Shown here: positions 42,757-50,949 of the stretch, piece by piece | Layout of the letters: every line of letters starts with the position of its first letter | Numbering within the stretch: position 1 is the first letter of the stretch | NCBI GenBank assembly: GCA_025463135.1 | Contig: JAOAPY010000031.1 | Coordinates: 62,001-126,000, forward strand | Length of the DNA: 64,000 nt | From: Acidobacteriota bacterium | GTDB taxonomy: Bacteria; Acidobacteriota; Blastocatellia; Pyrinomonadales; Pyrinomonadaceae | Reading direction: 5' to 3' | The notes under the pieces: model-generated | The model's input: only the letters and a program-made list of their open reading frames with translations | Database searches by the model: none | What the model was told of the DNA's origin: nothing | Made by a program: the position numbers and the translations under genes

Positions 42757-43338
42757 CTAGTCGTTCTGGCCCCGGGCCCGTTTAATTTTTCGATAACGCG
42801 CCATGATCGAGGTCACGTACGCGCGCGTCGAGGGAAAATCAATACGTCTTACGAACTCATCGCCGGAGAGAGGAGCGGCGCCCGCTGCTGTCTTATTCCA
42901 TTCAGCAGCGCGGCTGGGGCCGGCGTTGTATGCTGAAATCATGCGCACTTCAGAATCCGGAAGATCGCGAAAGGGTCCATTAACTTTTTCGAGATACCAA
43001 CATCCTATTTGCACATTGCGTTCAGGATTCTTAAGAAAGCCGGTCGGGTCGGTCGCCATCTGTCGCTCTAACTCGCGCATGCCGGTTTCCGCAGCCCAGT
43101 CGCGCGCGACCACCGGAGTGACCTGCATCAACCCAACTTCACCGTCTTTGCCCAGCTTCCACGGACTAAAATAAGTTTCTTCATAAAGGATGCTCCAAAC
43201 CAGGTCGGGATCGAGGTGATAGATATTCGCCTGGCGGGCAATCAATGCGTCATAGCGATGGATCCAGTATTGATTACCAAAGTAGACGCCGAAGCCAAAG
43301 ATGAGAGGAATGAGGATAAGGAGGATGGCACGTTTCAT
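42757..43338 (-). CDS. Soluble lytic transglycosylase (SLT, GH23-type)
   Basis: The 193-residue protein has an N-terminal TM or signal segment (AILLILIPLIFGFGVYFG) and a lysozyme-like SLT domain: HLDPDLVWSILYEETYFSPW (catalytic Glu in the EET region), GEVGLMQVTPVVARDWAAET, NVQIGCWYLEKVNGPFRDLP, and MISAYNAGPSRAAEWN. It cleaves the MurNAc-GlcNAc bond of peptidoglycan forming 1,6-anhydro ends. The length is short for a full Slt70 but typical of MltE/YjbJ-like enzymes. Located in the periplasm. Confidence 0.92.
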   Translation of the reverse strand: MKRAILLILIPLIFGFGVYFGNQYWIHRYDALIARQANIYHLDPDLVWSILYEETYFSPWKLGKDGEVGLMQVTPVVARDWAAETGMRELERQMATDPTGFLKNPERNVQIGCWYLEKVNGPFRDLPDSEVRMISAYNAGPSRAAEWNKTAAGAAPLSGDEFVRRIDFPSTRAYVTSIMARYRKIKRARGQND

Positions 43339-43346
43339 GTATCCGC

Positions 43347-43447
43347 TGGGACCGCACGCATCCTGCGTGCTTCAACTCGCCGAACTCATTACTGAGAATT
43401 GATCATTCCTCTTTGGTAACCCAGCACGCAGGATGCGTGCGGTCCCA
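43347..43447. repeat. GGGACCGCACGCATCCTGCG facing pair
   Basis: The left copy TGGGACCGCACGCATCCTGC (43347-43366) and right copy AGCACGCAGGATGCGTGCGG (43423-43442) are inverted, about 50 bases apart. Each core (GCACGCA...TGCGTGC) is itself palindromic. The pair lies between the transglycosylase and the unknown gene. Confidence 0.82.
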
Positions 43448-43456
43448 GGTAATTTT

Positions 43457-44245
43457 TCAATTCCTTCGTTTCAGTGCGGACCAAAAACTTACCGGCCCGT
43501 ATGACTGGTCGACCCCTTCATAACGCGAGCGCAAGGCCTGTTCGTCCAGCACATGACCTTGCAGCCAGACCTCGGCATCCAGGGTCACGCCCGGCGCCAG
43601 CGCCTCGCCGCGCAACGACCGTTGATTAACCAAAACCTCGAGCTTCATACGTTCCAAATCAAGATGTATCCAGTAGAGTTCGCTGCCGGAAAGCGGATTA
43701 CGCAGCGGCTTGCAGGCTATCACCCGTCCTGAGAGGCTCCAGTCATTTTCATGAGCGGCGCGCGAAGGTGCGGCTTTCTCCAATGGCAGCCAACGCGCCT
43801 TCGGTGGTCCTTTGCGCACGCGTGCGCGATAAGCGAGCCCGCACAATCCTACTTGTAATTCCTGAGCGCGAAATCCACCGGGACCCACCTCGGTCAGGTT
43901 CTGCAGTTCGAAAAGAACTTCGCAATCAGTGCCCTTGCAGTAGCCATGAACTACGGCCTCGCCTTCTTCGTCGTATTCCGTCAGGGCCCAGGGAGTGATG
44001 GTCTGAATGTAGCGGGCGCGAAATCCGGGCCGGCAATCGGCATAAAAAACGTCGCCACTGCCCGACTCATATAAAACGGTCCAGACTTCAAGTCCTTCGC
44101 CAAGCTTCCAGCAGCGACCGTGCAAGACAGCGCCGCGACGGTTCAGTTGGGTGGCTTCCCCTTGATCGCCGGCGCGCTCTGCAAGATAGTTAAAGGCCTT
44201 CTCGCTCGGCACTTCCAACCCGATTGTTTCGAATGTCTGGTTCAT
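43457..44245 (-). CDS. Uncharacterised 262-residue protein
   Basis: No family was recognised. The protein starts MNQTFETIGLEVPSEKAFNY and is rich in Gly, Leu and acidic residues. It includes two cysteine-bearing stretches, FYADCRPGFRARYI and GYCKGTDCEVLFELQNLTEV, then a C-terminal half with a beta-rich pattern (SGRVIACKPLRNPLSGSELY, WIHLDLERMKLEVLVNQRSL) that suggests an OB-like or ligand-binding fold. No TM segment. Neighbours on the same strand are a transglycosylase downstream and, upstream, a small gene after a low-complexity tract. Confidence 0.75.
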   Translation of the reverse strand: MNQTFETIGLEVPSEKAFNYLAERAGDQGEATQLNRRGAVLHGRCWKLGEGLEVWTVLYESGSGDVFYADCRPGFRARYIQTITPWALTEYDEEGEAVVHGYCKGTDCEVLFELQNLTEVGPGGFRAQELQVGLCGLAYRARVRKGPPKARWLPLEKAAPSRAAHENDWSLSGRVIACKPLRNPLSGSELYWIHLDLERMKLEVLVNQRSLRGEALAPGVTLDAEVWLQGHVLDEQALRSRYEGVDQSYGPVSFWSALKRRN

Positions 44246-44420
44246 TAATTCAGCAGTTGGTTCTTTGGTCTCTTGGTCTTTGGTCTTTGGAACGTTGGAA
44301 CGTTGGAACGTTGGAACGTTGGAACTTGAAACTTAGATCTTGTTTCTTCGCTCTTTGCTCTTAGCTCTTCGCGCTTTGCTCTTCGCGCTTTGCTCTTTTG
44401 CTCTTCGCCCTTCGCCCGCC
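44246..44420. repeat. CTTTGGTC/GAACGTTG low-complexity tract
   Basis: CTCTTGGTCTTTGGTCTTTG (44270-44289) is followed by four GGAACGTTGGAAC-type units, then CTTTGCTCTT-type pyrimidine repeats up to about 44415. It separates the unknown gene from the small PIN-linked gene. Confidence 0.7.
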
Positions 44421-44642
44421 TCACCCCGCGCGCTTTTTTTTATCGGGCCGGGTTTCGCCTTCTTCCAGGTCAAGGCGCGGCACCCGGCTCTTAAAACCTC
44501 GAATATTTCGTTCCGGTCCGTGCTTGGGGCGCAATCCTGAGCGCACCATCTCGCAGAAAAGGTCTACGTCATAATCCACTTCGCGCGCCATCTCTTCGCG
44601 AATAGCGTGTAGTTCTTCCAGAAATCGGGGTCGACGATACAT
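44421..44642 (-). CDS. Small protein downstream of PIN toxin, possible antitoxin
   Basis: A 73-residue basic protein (MYRRPRFLEELHAIREEMAR, then EVDYDVDLFCEMVRSGLRPK) with an N-terminal helix resembling small partner proteins found beside PIN-domain genes in Blastocatellia-like genomes. It lies about 140 bases downstream of the PIN gene on the same strand, separated by a low-complexity CTTTGGTC tract. It could be the antitoxin of a VapBC-like pair in toxin-first order. No DNA-binding motif can be confirmed by eye. Confidence 0.55.
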   Translation of the reverse strand: MYRRPRFLEELHAIREEMAREVDYDVDLFCEMVRSGLRPKHGPERNIRGFKSRVPRLDLEEGETRPDKKKRAG

Positions 44643-44645
44643 AAA

Positions 44646-44780
44646 GGGGTTGGTCTTCTTTGGTCTTTGGTTCTTGGTTCTTTGGTTTTTGGTTTTTGGT
44701 GCTTCTATTGTTCTTTGTTATTCGAGTTCTTACTGCCTTCTGCCTTCTGCTTTCTGCTTTCTGCTTTCTGCCTCTGCAGT
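44646..44780. repeat. CTTTGGTC/CTTTCTGC low-complexity tract
   Basis: TCTTTGGTTCTTGGTTCTTT continues into GCTTTCTGCTTTCTGCTTTC tandem units. It fills the gap between the small protein and the PIN gene. Confidence 0.7.
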
Positions 44781-44782
44781 CC

Positions 44783-45259
44783 TCACTTAACCACTTCCGT
44801 CGCCTCCGAAACCAGAAACTCCGGTGTGACAATCATCGGCACAAAGAAACCCGCTGCGGTATTGAACAAGCGAATGCGCGCCTGGCGACGAACGTTAGCC
44901 AGATGGCCGAAGTTCCAGGTCACTAAGTAATCGATTTTGTGACAGGAGGCAATCGCGACATGCAAGGCATCGGCAATGTATTTACGATGAAAGATTCCGC
45001 GGGACACATAGCCGTCCGCCAGGATTGAAGCTTCCTCGGTTAACTCAACCTGCTCCAACGGGCTGACCAGATTCAAATATGAGCTTCGATGCGGTTCGGG
45101 AACACGCTCCAATTCCCGAGCGACCAGAGGAGAAACCACGGCGCGATAATCCGGCATTTCGTGCTCCCACCAGCGAATCGTAAGGTCTCGACGAAACGGT
45201 TCACCGTTGTCGAGATAGGCGCCGATTACCGAGGTTTCAAGATAAAGGCTGGGTTTCAT
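44783..45259 (-). CDS. PIN-domain protein, probable toxin
   Basis: The 158-residue protein begins KPSLYLETSVIGAYLDNGEP, the first PIN strand with an acidic position (here E8 in LETSV), continues SPLVARELERVPEPHRSSYL, and contains IADALHVAIASCHKIDYLVT with the second acidic patch, then WNFGHLAN. PIN proteins are Mg/Mn-dependent ribonucleases and are often the toxin of VapBC systems. It starts 3 bases after the stop of the TPR-aspartic protease gene, so translation may be coupled. The small protein downstream is the candidate antitoxin. Confidence 0.83.
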   Translation of the reverse strand: MKPSLYLETSVIGAYLDNGEPFRRDLTIRWWEHEMPDYRAVVSPLVARELERVPEPHRSSYLNLVSPLEQVELTEEASILADGYVSRGIFHRKYIADALHVAIASCHKIDYLVTWNFGHLANVRRQARIRLFNTAAGFFVPMIVTPEFLVSEATEVVK

Positions 45260-45262
45260 GCG

Positions 45263-46900
45263 TTACTCGTCGTCACTCTGTTCAGGCTTCACGCTTTCAT
45301 TGCGCTTAAGCGGTTCCAGTCGCAGGATGCCACGCTGAAAATCAAATGTCACCCGAAAATGTTTCAAAAAATTAGCGCCCAGGATGCCACTCTGACGAAA
45401 GCCGGAAGTCTCATTCACCGGATCCAGATCAAGGACCGCCGCATTGATTTTATCCTGGGACATTGCGCCCAGTATCACGCGCGGCAACACCAGCGTTTTG
45501 ACATTTTCTGCAATCCCCGCCGCGCCATACACACGCATCGTCTGTGCCTGCGGATAATTGCTGATCTCATTCAGGGCCGCCAGTTTCTCAGCGACCACCG
45601 AAACGCTCGCGCCGGTGTCGATGATAAAATTCCAAAACTGATCCACACCGTCGAGACGGACTTCGCCGCTGAGGAATCCGCTGGACGTGGTACGCAACGG
45701 AATTTCAATTCCCGGGACCGGTCCCAATGCTCCAGTAGCCGGACGCGAGTCTGATGTCTGAGTTAAGTTCCAGGGATCTTGATTCCCTGATGGACGCTGA
45801 CGCGAAAGTGTGAAAGTTAGGTCGCCGAAATCAAGCGAAGTCACGAACTTGGAAATCACGGACACGCCCAGGTAGCCATCGACCGGCAGCTTATCATCAA
45901 AAAAATGCCGAATGTATACCGGCACGTTGTTCACTTCCACCCCGCCGATCGCCACCGACGACAGAAAGCCATAGACAATCTCGAACCGACCCGGACCACC
46001 GACGGCGCGCGCCATGCCACCGCGCGCCACCGGTCGTAGTCCCAGACGCTTCGCGGTCTCTTCGGAGATCACAGACATTCCCGACCCGGTGTCGAGGACA
46101 AAACGCAAAGGCGTCTTTTCGTTGTTAACTCGTACGAGCAGGATTGGCCGGTTGTCTGACGCTTCAAAAGGAATGGTTGTGCGACTGGAACCGCTGAGAT
46201 CGTAGAGAGATTTTTGCTGGCCGAGGTACCTGAGGAAATCAATTAGTCCGCGAATTCGTGCCCGCCGATCGGCATCCGTCTTCGGCGCGATTGACAGGAA
46301 ACGCTCGTAGGCATCGGCCGCTTCCTTGTATCGTTCGGTGCGAGCCGCCGCCTGGCCCAGATTGAACACATAGTCCGGCTCACCGGGAGCTAGAGCAACA
46401 GCACGTTGTAAACCACGGATGGCCAGTCCGGAACGGTTCTCATAAAAATCGATCATCGCCAGACCAGCGATCGCCATGGCCTCGTTTTCATCCAGACTCA
46501 GGGCCGTGCGAAATTCTTCAATTGATTCGCGAAAGCCGCCGGCTGCCAGAATCGCGGAACCAAGCAGCGCGTGGGCCCTCGACGACAACGGATCGGCAAC
46601 GAGCACGCGGGCGGCGTGATCATACGCATCCTGAATATTCCGCTGCTTCAAGAGCGCCAGGCTTAAACCCAGCCGGGCATCGTTGTCATGTGCGTTCTTA
46701 CTTAATATCTCGCGGTAGATCTGTTCTGCCTGAGTGAAATCACCGTCGCGTAACGCCCGCTCAGCGCGGCTGCGAGTCTTATCGAATACAGCCAATGCCG
46801 GCGTTGAAGCTGCAAGCCAGATCATAATGGCGGCCAAACTTGCGACTGCCAGCCTGCTAACCACAGTTGTTGGGAAACGACACCACATAATGGTTTCCAT
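45263..46900 (-). CDS. TPR protein with two aspartic-protease domains
   Basis: The 545-residue protein has an N-terminal signal or anchor (SRLAVASLAAIMIWLAASTP). About four to five TPR repeats follow (FTQAEQIYREILSKNAHD to AADAYERFLSIAPK), then two retropepsin/aspartyl-like domains. The first has VLDTGSGMSVISEETAKRLG and the second IIDTGASVSVVAEKLA. Each contributes one catalytic DTG aspartate, so the pair resembles a single-chain pepsin-like arrangement. Likely a periplasmic protease. It precedes the PIN gene with 3 bases. Confidence 0.88.
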   Translation of the reverse strand: METIMWCRFPTTVVSRLAVASLAAIMIWLAASTPALAVFDKTRSRAERALRDGDFTQAEQIYREILSKNAHDNDARLGLSLALLKQRNIQDAYDHAARVLVADPLSSRAHALLGSAILAAGGFRESIEEFRTALSLDENEAMAIAGLAMIDFYENRSGLAIRGLQRAVALAPGEPDYVFNLGQAAARTERYKEAADAYERFLSIAPKTDADRRARIRGLIDFLRYLGQQKSLYDLSGSSRTTIPFEASDNRPILLVRVNNEKTPLRFVLDTGSGMSVISEETAKRLGLRPVARGGMARAVGGPGRFEIVYGFLSSVAIGGVEVNNVPVYIRHFFDDKLPVDGYLGVSVISKFVTSLDFGDLTFTLSRQRPSGNQDPWNLTQTSDSRPATGALGPVPGIEIPLRTTSSGFLSGEVRLDGVDQFWNFIIDTGASVSVVAEKLAALNEISNYPQAQTMRVYGAAGIAENVKTLVLPRVILGAMSQDKINAAVLDLDPVNETSGFRQSGILGANFLKHFRVTFDFQRGILRLEPLKRNESVKPEQSDDE

Positions 46901-46951
46901 CCGAGTGGTCCAGCATTGCGAGCCAGGATTCCACTCCCAAACTGCACTTCC

Positions 46952-47620
46952 CTATTTCAACACTTCACCCGTTTTCATGGACCAAAGGACGAGATCAAGT
47001 TCGTCAAAGTCGATACCGGCAGAGCCGGCAAATTGCCGCAACTTTTCCTCCAGTTCCAAATAACGGGATCGGGTTGTGGGCGGTCGGGGAGAATCTACAA
47101 CTCCGAGATCGGTCAGACAGTGCAACACATGCTTATCAAGAATCGCATAACCCCTTAATCCGATATTACGAAGAAAATGACTGGCCTCTTTGTAACCCAG
47201 GCCCTTTACTCCTCGCTCTCTTGCCAACCAGTCACGACGTTCAATGGGATCGGAAAAACTAAGAAGCGATTCGCGCAGCCGCATGCGGCAGTGTTGTTGC
47301 AAATAATTTCGCGTAACAACCACGTAGCCGGGACGGGCATTGGGGAAACGATGCGCGCCTGCCGCTTTCAACGCCTCAGTCATTGCTTCGGAGCTTCCTT
47401 CCAGCAGCAGGGACCTTATGGCTTCAATAGATCGGAATCCCATCCGTGCTGAGGCCCCGGCGGTAAAGATGCAAAAGACCAGTTCTTCCCAAAGCCGCGC
47501 GTCCGAACCCGAACGCCAGACTTCATCGAACTCTGCGAGACGCGTACGGATCTCTTTGCGTCGCGCGTTATGAACGGCGCGAACTTTTTCAATCGTGACA
47601 GGCTGATGATCGCGTTGCAC
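46952..47620 (-). CDS. N-glycosylase/DNA lyase (archaeal-type Ogg2)
   Basis: The 222-residue protein matches the Ogg2 branch of the helix-hairpin-helix DNA glycosylases that remove 8-oxoguanine and cleave the AP site. The HhH with catalytic lysine is GVKGLGYKEASHFLRNIG (K144), followed 18 residues later by the catalytic Asp in AILDKHVL (D162). It starts at a GTG. This subfamily is best known from archaea and thermophilic bacteria. The gene is not in an obvious operon; the TPR-protease gene follows after about 50 bases on the same strand. Confidence 0.85.
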   Translation of the reverse strand: MQRDHQPVTIEKVRAVHNARRKEIRTRLAEFDEVWRSGSDARLWEELVFCIFTAGASARMGFRSIEAIRSLLLEGSSEAMTEALKAAGAHRFPNARPGYVVVTRNYLQQHCRMRLRESLLSFSDPIERRDWLARERGVKGLGYKEASHFLRNIGLRGYAILDKHVLHCLTDLGVVDSPRPPTTRSRYLELEEKLRQFAGSAGIDFDELDLVLWSMKTGEVLK

Positions 47621-47645
47621 TCTGATTTGTCAATATGGAGATTCT

Positions 47646-47873
47646 ATGAGCGTGCCGAGAACATGTCAACGCATTCGTATCAACAGCGCGGCAGAACTTG
47701 AGACTGCAACAACGCCGCCAGATGACAAGCGCGAATTCAAGTTGGAAGTGGAACAGAACATTATTTGTCGCTTCGCCCTGGAGGGGCCGGATGTTTATAG
47801 CCTGACGGTCCTTTCTTTACTCCGAAGCTCCGCTGGAGCGCAAACGAATTCGCCTGCTTCGCTTGGATGTTGA
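47646..47873 (+). CDS. Possible small unknown protein
   Basis: A 75-codon frame with a good ribosome binding site (GGAGATTCT before the ATG) encodes MSVPRTCQRIRINSAAELET, then EFKLEVEQNIICRFALEGPD and a short C-terminal region rich in S, A and G. Its first part has mixed codon use compatible with coding, but the C-terminal residues read through a GAAGCTCCGCTGGAGC palindrome. No family match by eye; it may be spurious. Confidence 0.33.
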   Translation: MSVPRTCQRIRINSAAELETATTPPDDKREFKLEVEQNIICRFALEGPDVYSLTVLSLLRSSAGAQTNSPASLGC

Positions 47874-47951
47874 ATTCCAGGAGCGAGCGAGTACGACTTT
47901 ACCAATTGTGGCGAGAATGCGTACGGCGAAATGATGATCGTTCAAAGTTTT

Positions 47952-47983
47952 GCGCCCCGGCGATCCGAAGATCGCCGGGGCGC
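47952..47983. terminator. Perfect 14-bp hairpin with CGAA loop
   Basis: GCGCCCCGGCGATC and its exact complement flank a CGAA tetraloop, with TTTT immediately before and TTTCC after. The stem is fully matched and GC-rich. It could terminate transcription in either direction, though the T tracts are short. Confidence 0.6.
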
Positions 47984-48134
47984 TTTCCACCCGTTTCCAG
48001 CGCTGCGTGCGGCACTGCGCGAGAGCGGGCGAACTGATCATCGCGGCACGGTGGCGATGTTCCTAACTCGAAACCAAACCCACATGAAAACTAAAGGACA
48101 AAAGCCAACATGATTCCTGAAAATTTTCCCGGCT

Positions 48135-48225
48135 TTTCGTCCGACAAGCTTTTGGCCCGTCGCGGACCCACGATAAATACTCGTCTGCAACAAAACGACA
48201 ATCTGAAACTTGTACGACCGCTGGC
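48135..48225. repeat. Degenerate GTCCGAC palindrome pair
   Basis: The left GTCCGACAAGCTTTTGGCCC (48140-48159) and right ACGACAATCTGAAACTTGTA resemble the GTCCGAC family but have many mismatches. The arms face each other across about 30 bases. Confidence 0.5.
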
Positions 48226-48266
48226 CAGGCTGTCGAGGTCTGGATGACATGCTTCATGCCCGGCAA

Positions 48267-48287
48267 CTGCAGGCTGGCAGCCTGCAG
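48267..48287. repeat. CTGCAGGCTGGCAGCCTGCA palindrome
   Basis: A 21-base palindrome (CTGCAGGCT, then GGC, then AGCCTGCAG) flanked by CAA on the left and TACAAAG on the right. It is a single REP-like unit of a family seen only once here. Confidence 0.65.
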
Positions 48288-48520
48288 TACAAAGCTGGAT
48301 CGTCTATACCACTCATTTGAGAACCTGACTTCCGTTCGCTGTTACCGCAGGAAACAGATCGATGAATTCTGGATCGCTTCTTTCACCTCTCCAGATTTCT
48401 ATCTGCTGAAATAATAGAACTTAATAAATTACTTCTGACTTGGTATGACCATTGCTCTAACAGCATGCGCCAGAGTTCTCTGTGCGCACTACGAGCGAAC
48501 CACTGAAGGTGACTGAAATT

Positions 48521-49210
48521 ATGAACAAAGAGACTAATGAAAAGCGGCGGCGGTCAAGCGCGGGCTTCTCGATTGTGGAGTTGGTTACCGTTATGGCCAT
48601 CGCGGCAGTACTAACAGCCATCGCCGTCCCACAGTTGATCAGTCAACGACGACTGACTCGTTCGGTCGCCGTGACCCGAGAGATCATGACCCAGATGCGT
48701 TACGCGCGGCAGTTGGCTATGTCCCAGTCCGGCGCTACACCGTCCGGAGCATTGAGACGAGTCGCTTTTACCTTTCAGTATGACGATACGGCCAAACAGA
48801 TCAAGGTCATTGGGCCTATTCCCGCCGGTACCGCTGCTCTGGCCGATCCCGCCTATCCAAGTAACGCGGGTAGTGCAGTAGTCAGTACGATCTCACTCAC
48901 TCAGGGTGGCCTGGCAGGCTCAGAGATGAGCTCCGGGATACCTGGCAGTTTGCCGGGCGCACCGACCACCGTTGACGGGATTACGGGCGCCTCACTGAGC
49001 GGCGGCAAGCTCAACATCACATTCCAGCCCGAGGGTCAGGTCGTAGATGCGGCCAACAACCCAGTCGATAAAGCGCTCTTCATTTACAACAATCAAGCGT
49101 CTCAAGCCACGGCGTCGGCAATCTCGGTCCGCGGCTCCTCAGGCAGGGTGAAAATCTGGAGGTACAACGCAAATGTGGCCAATGCCAACGCAAGTGCATA
49201 CATCGAGTAA
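48521..49210 (+). CDS. Type IV minor prepilin, FimT/GspH-like
   Basis: From the ATG at 48521, the product has 229 residues with a short charged leader and a prepilin cleavage site: RRRSSAG then FSIVELVTVMAIAAVLTAIA. The hydrophobic helix after the Gly is the pilin N-terminus, and the C-terminal half is beta-rich with Ser/Gly/Ala loops. The GGTGA before the ATG is a plausible ribosome binding site; an upstream GTG at 48482 is in frame but less likely. It is the first gene of a minor pilin cluster (PilV-, PilW- and PilX-like, then pilT). Confidence 0.85.
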   Translation: MNKETNEKRRRSSAGFSIVELVTVMAIAAVLTAIAVPQLISQRRLTRSVAVTREIMTQMRYARQLAMSQSGATPSGALRRVAFTFQYDDTAKQIKVIGPIPAGTAALADPAYPSNAGSAVVSTISLTQGGLAGSEMSSGIPGSLPGAPTTVDGITGASLSGGKLNITFQPEGQVVDAANNPVDKALFIYNNQASQATASAISVRGSSGRVKIWRYNANVANANASAYIE

Positions 49211-49214
49211 TCAT

Positions 49215-49784
49215 ATGCAATCAAGCAGGAAAAGAACTCTTTCGGCTGAGGGCGGCTTCTCTTTACTGGAGATGGTGGTGGCCTTGCTCGTACTGACCGT
49301 CGGCCTTCTGGGAGTCGCTTCTGCAATCAGTTACGCGCTGATGGCGAGCAATCGCGGTCGCGGCGTCACTAACTCAAAAATGCTGGTAGTTTCAGCACTC
49401 GAGCAGATGGAAACCTTGAGAAACACAGGCCAGTTGAACTTCCAGGAGATCTCGAATTCTCAGGTTCCGGGCAGCTCGTTCAGGGGCTTTCCCTCTGATT
49501 TTCGCGACGTGTCTACCGTGCCCGGTCCTGACGGCGTGTTCGGCACTGCTGACGATCTAAGTACGGCTCCGGGCCCTGACGGGAACTACGGCACCAGCGA
49601 CGACCTATTGGATCTGACGCGAGCAAGACCTGGTGTTTACCGCCAAATACTAATTACAGATCTCAATCCTTTGCTGAAGAAAGTTCAGGTAACACTCCGC
49701 TACGGTCCCAATGGCGGAGAGCAAAAGGAACTCGTGGGCATCAGCTATCTGAATGATGACGCACACAGTAACTACATCCCCTGA
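49215..49784 (+). CDS. Type IV minor prepilin, PilV-like, with DGxxGTxDD motifs
   Basis: From the ATG at 49215 the product has 189 residues. The leader ends RTLSAEGG, followed by FSLLEMVVALLVLTVGLLGV, a prepilin N-terminus. Further on it has two consecutive motifs PGPDGVFGTADDLSTA and PGPDGNYGTSDDLLDL, acidic loops of a calcium-binding-like type. The region after them, RPGVYRQILITDLNPLLKKV, is typical of PilV pilins. It starts 4 bases after the previous gene's stop, pointing to coupled translation. Confidence 0.85.
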   Translation: MQSSRKRTLSAEGGFSLLEMVVALLVLTVGLLGVASAISYALMASNRGRGVTNSKMLVVSALEQMETLRNTGQLNFQEISNSQVPGSSFRGFPSDFRDVSTVPGPDGVFGTADDLSTAPGPDGNYGTSDDLLDLTRARPGVYRQILITDLNPLLKKVQVTLRYGPNGGEQKELVGISYLNDDAHSNYIP

Positions 49785-49835
49785 GCCTTGGGGAGGCCAA
49801 CCCCCAAAGCTCTGCCCAACAAGTTGAGGCTAACT

Positions 49836-50912
49836 ATGCAGCGCACGTTTACAAAGCACAATCAAGCAGGCTTTTCACTCATTGAAATGATGATTGCCGT
49901 TACCGTGATGGTTCTGATCTCGGCCGCGGTCGTCACTTTGATGAAGGGCTCAATGATCATCTCAACCGCGAATTATGAATTGACGGATGCACAGCAAAGC
50001 TTGCGCACTTCGCAGGAGTATATAAATCGCGATTTGATGAATGCCGGTGACGGCTTGAAAACGGTCAGCATGATCTATGTGCCGTCGGCTTTTGTCGCCA
50101 GCTACATAACCCTGACTCCGATTGTCGACCTCGGCATGCCGGCCGGAGTAATCAACCTCGGTATCCTGACTTCCGATAATCAGGTCCCGGCAGGCACTGC
50201 GGTCGTAGGTGCTTCACCCGCGACTACTATCCTGTCGACGCCGAACCCTACGGATCGTCAGACGATTCTTGAAATCGATCCGCAGTTCATTCCCATCGCG
50301 CCTTCGACGATTGACAGCACAGGCACTCTAATTACTCTTCCCAGTGGGACCGACATGACCCAATTTACAGTGAAGGAGATCTACTATATCAGTTCATCAC
50401 TGGGCGGAACCTTTGCTACGATCACGGCCGTAAACAGCGCCACGCGGCAACTTACTCTCGCTAACGGAGATCTGTATGGTCTCAATCTCAGCGGAGCTGC
50501 CAATCTCATCAAACTGATCTCTACTAACGGCACTCTACCCACCTCGCTGCAGCGGATAAGGCTGATTCATTACTACGTTAACGCGAACAAGTACCTTATG
50601 AGACGGGTGTTCGGAGCCAAGTGCTCCCCGGCGACAACCTGCGCAGGGTATCAGGAAAGCATTATTGCCGAGCACGTATTGAACGTTCAGTTCAATTATT
50701 CCCTGGACATGACTGACGGCGCCGGCAACGTTGTACAACCAACGGCCACGCTGGCCACCAAATCAGATCGAATCAATGTGCGTCAGGTAGAAGTCACAGT
50801 CACTGTTGAGACACCGCACGCCCTGCAGAGCGGGTCGAGATCGCAACTGTCGATGAGCACCAGTACCAGCGTCCGCAACATGCAGTTTCGCCAGGCGACT
50901 AACCCCCAGTGA
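49836..50912 (+). CDS. Type IV minor prepilin, PilW-like
   Basis: From the ATG at 49836 the product has 358 residues. It has a short leader (MQRTFTKHNQAG), then FSLIEMMIAVTVMVLISAAV as the methylated pilin helix, and a long Ser/Thr/Asn-rich beta domain ending with RQVEVTVTVETPHALQSGSR. PilW is a minor pilin or pilus-assembly priming protein. A later ATG than the first possible one (49788) is chosen because of the leader fit. Neighbouring pilin genes support it. Confidence 0.85.
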   Translation: MQRTFTKHNQAGFSLIEMMIAVTVMVLISAAVVTLMKGSMIISTANYELTDAQQSLRTSQEYINRDLMNAGDGLKTVSMIYVPSAFVASYITLTPIVDLGMPAGVINLGILTSDNQVPAGTAVVGASPATTILSTPNPTDRQTILEIDPQFIPIAPSTIDSTGTLITLPSGTDMTQFTVKEIYYISSSLGGTFATITAVNSATRQLTLANGDLYGLNLSGAANLIKLISTNGTLPTSLQRIRLIHYYVNANKYLMRRVFGAKCSPATTCAGYQESIIAEHVLNVQFNYSLDMTDGAGNVVQPTATLATKSDRINVRQVEVTVTVETPHALQSGSRSQLSMSTSTSVRNMQFRQATNPQ

Positions 50913-50949
50913 GGCAGCTTGGTTATCAACAGGATTTGAGGAGAAGCAA

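Larger units (their letters stand above)
47621..48520. other. Divergent intergenic region with hairpin and palindromes
   Basis: About 900 bases between Ogg2 (minus) and the pilin operon (plus). It contains a possible 75-codon gene at 47646, a perfect hairpin at 47952, a degenerate GTCCGAC pair near 48135-48225 and the palindrome at 48267. No other gene was recognised. Confidence 0.5.

Noticed and set aside
45089-45754. 221-codon plus-strand frame opposite PIN and protease genes
   Set aside because: Antisense to two supported genes.
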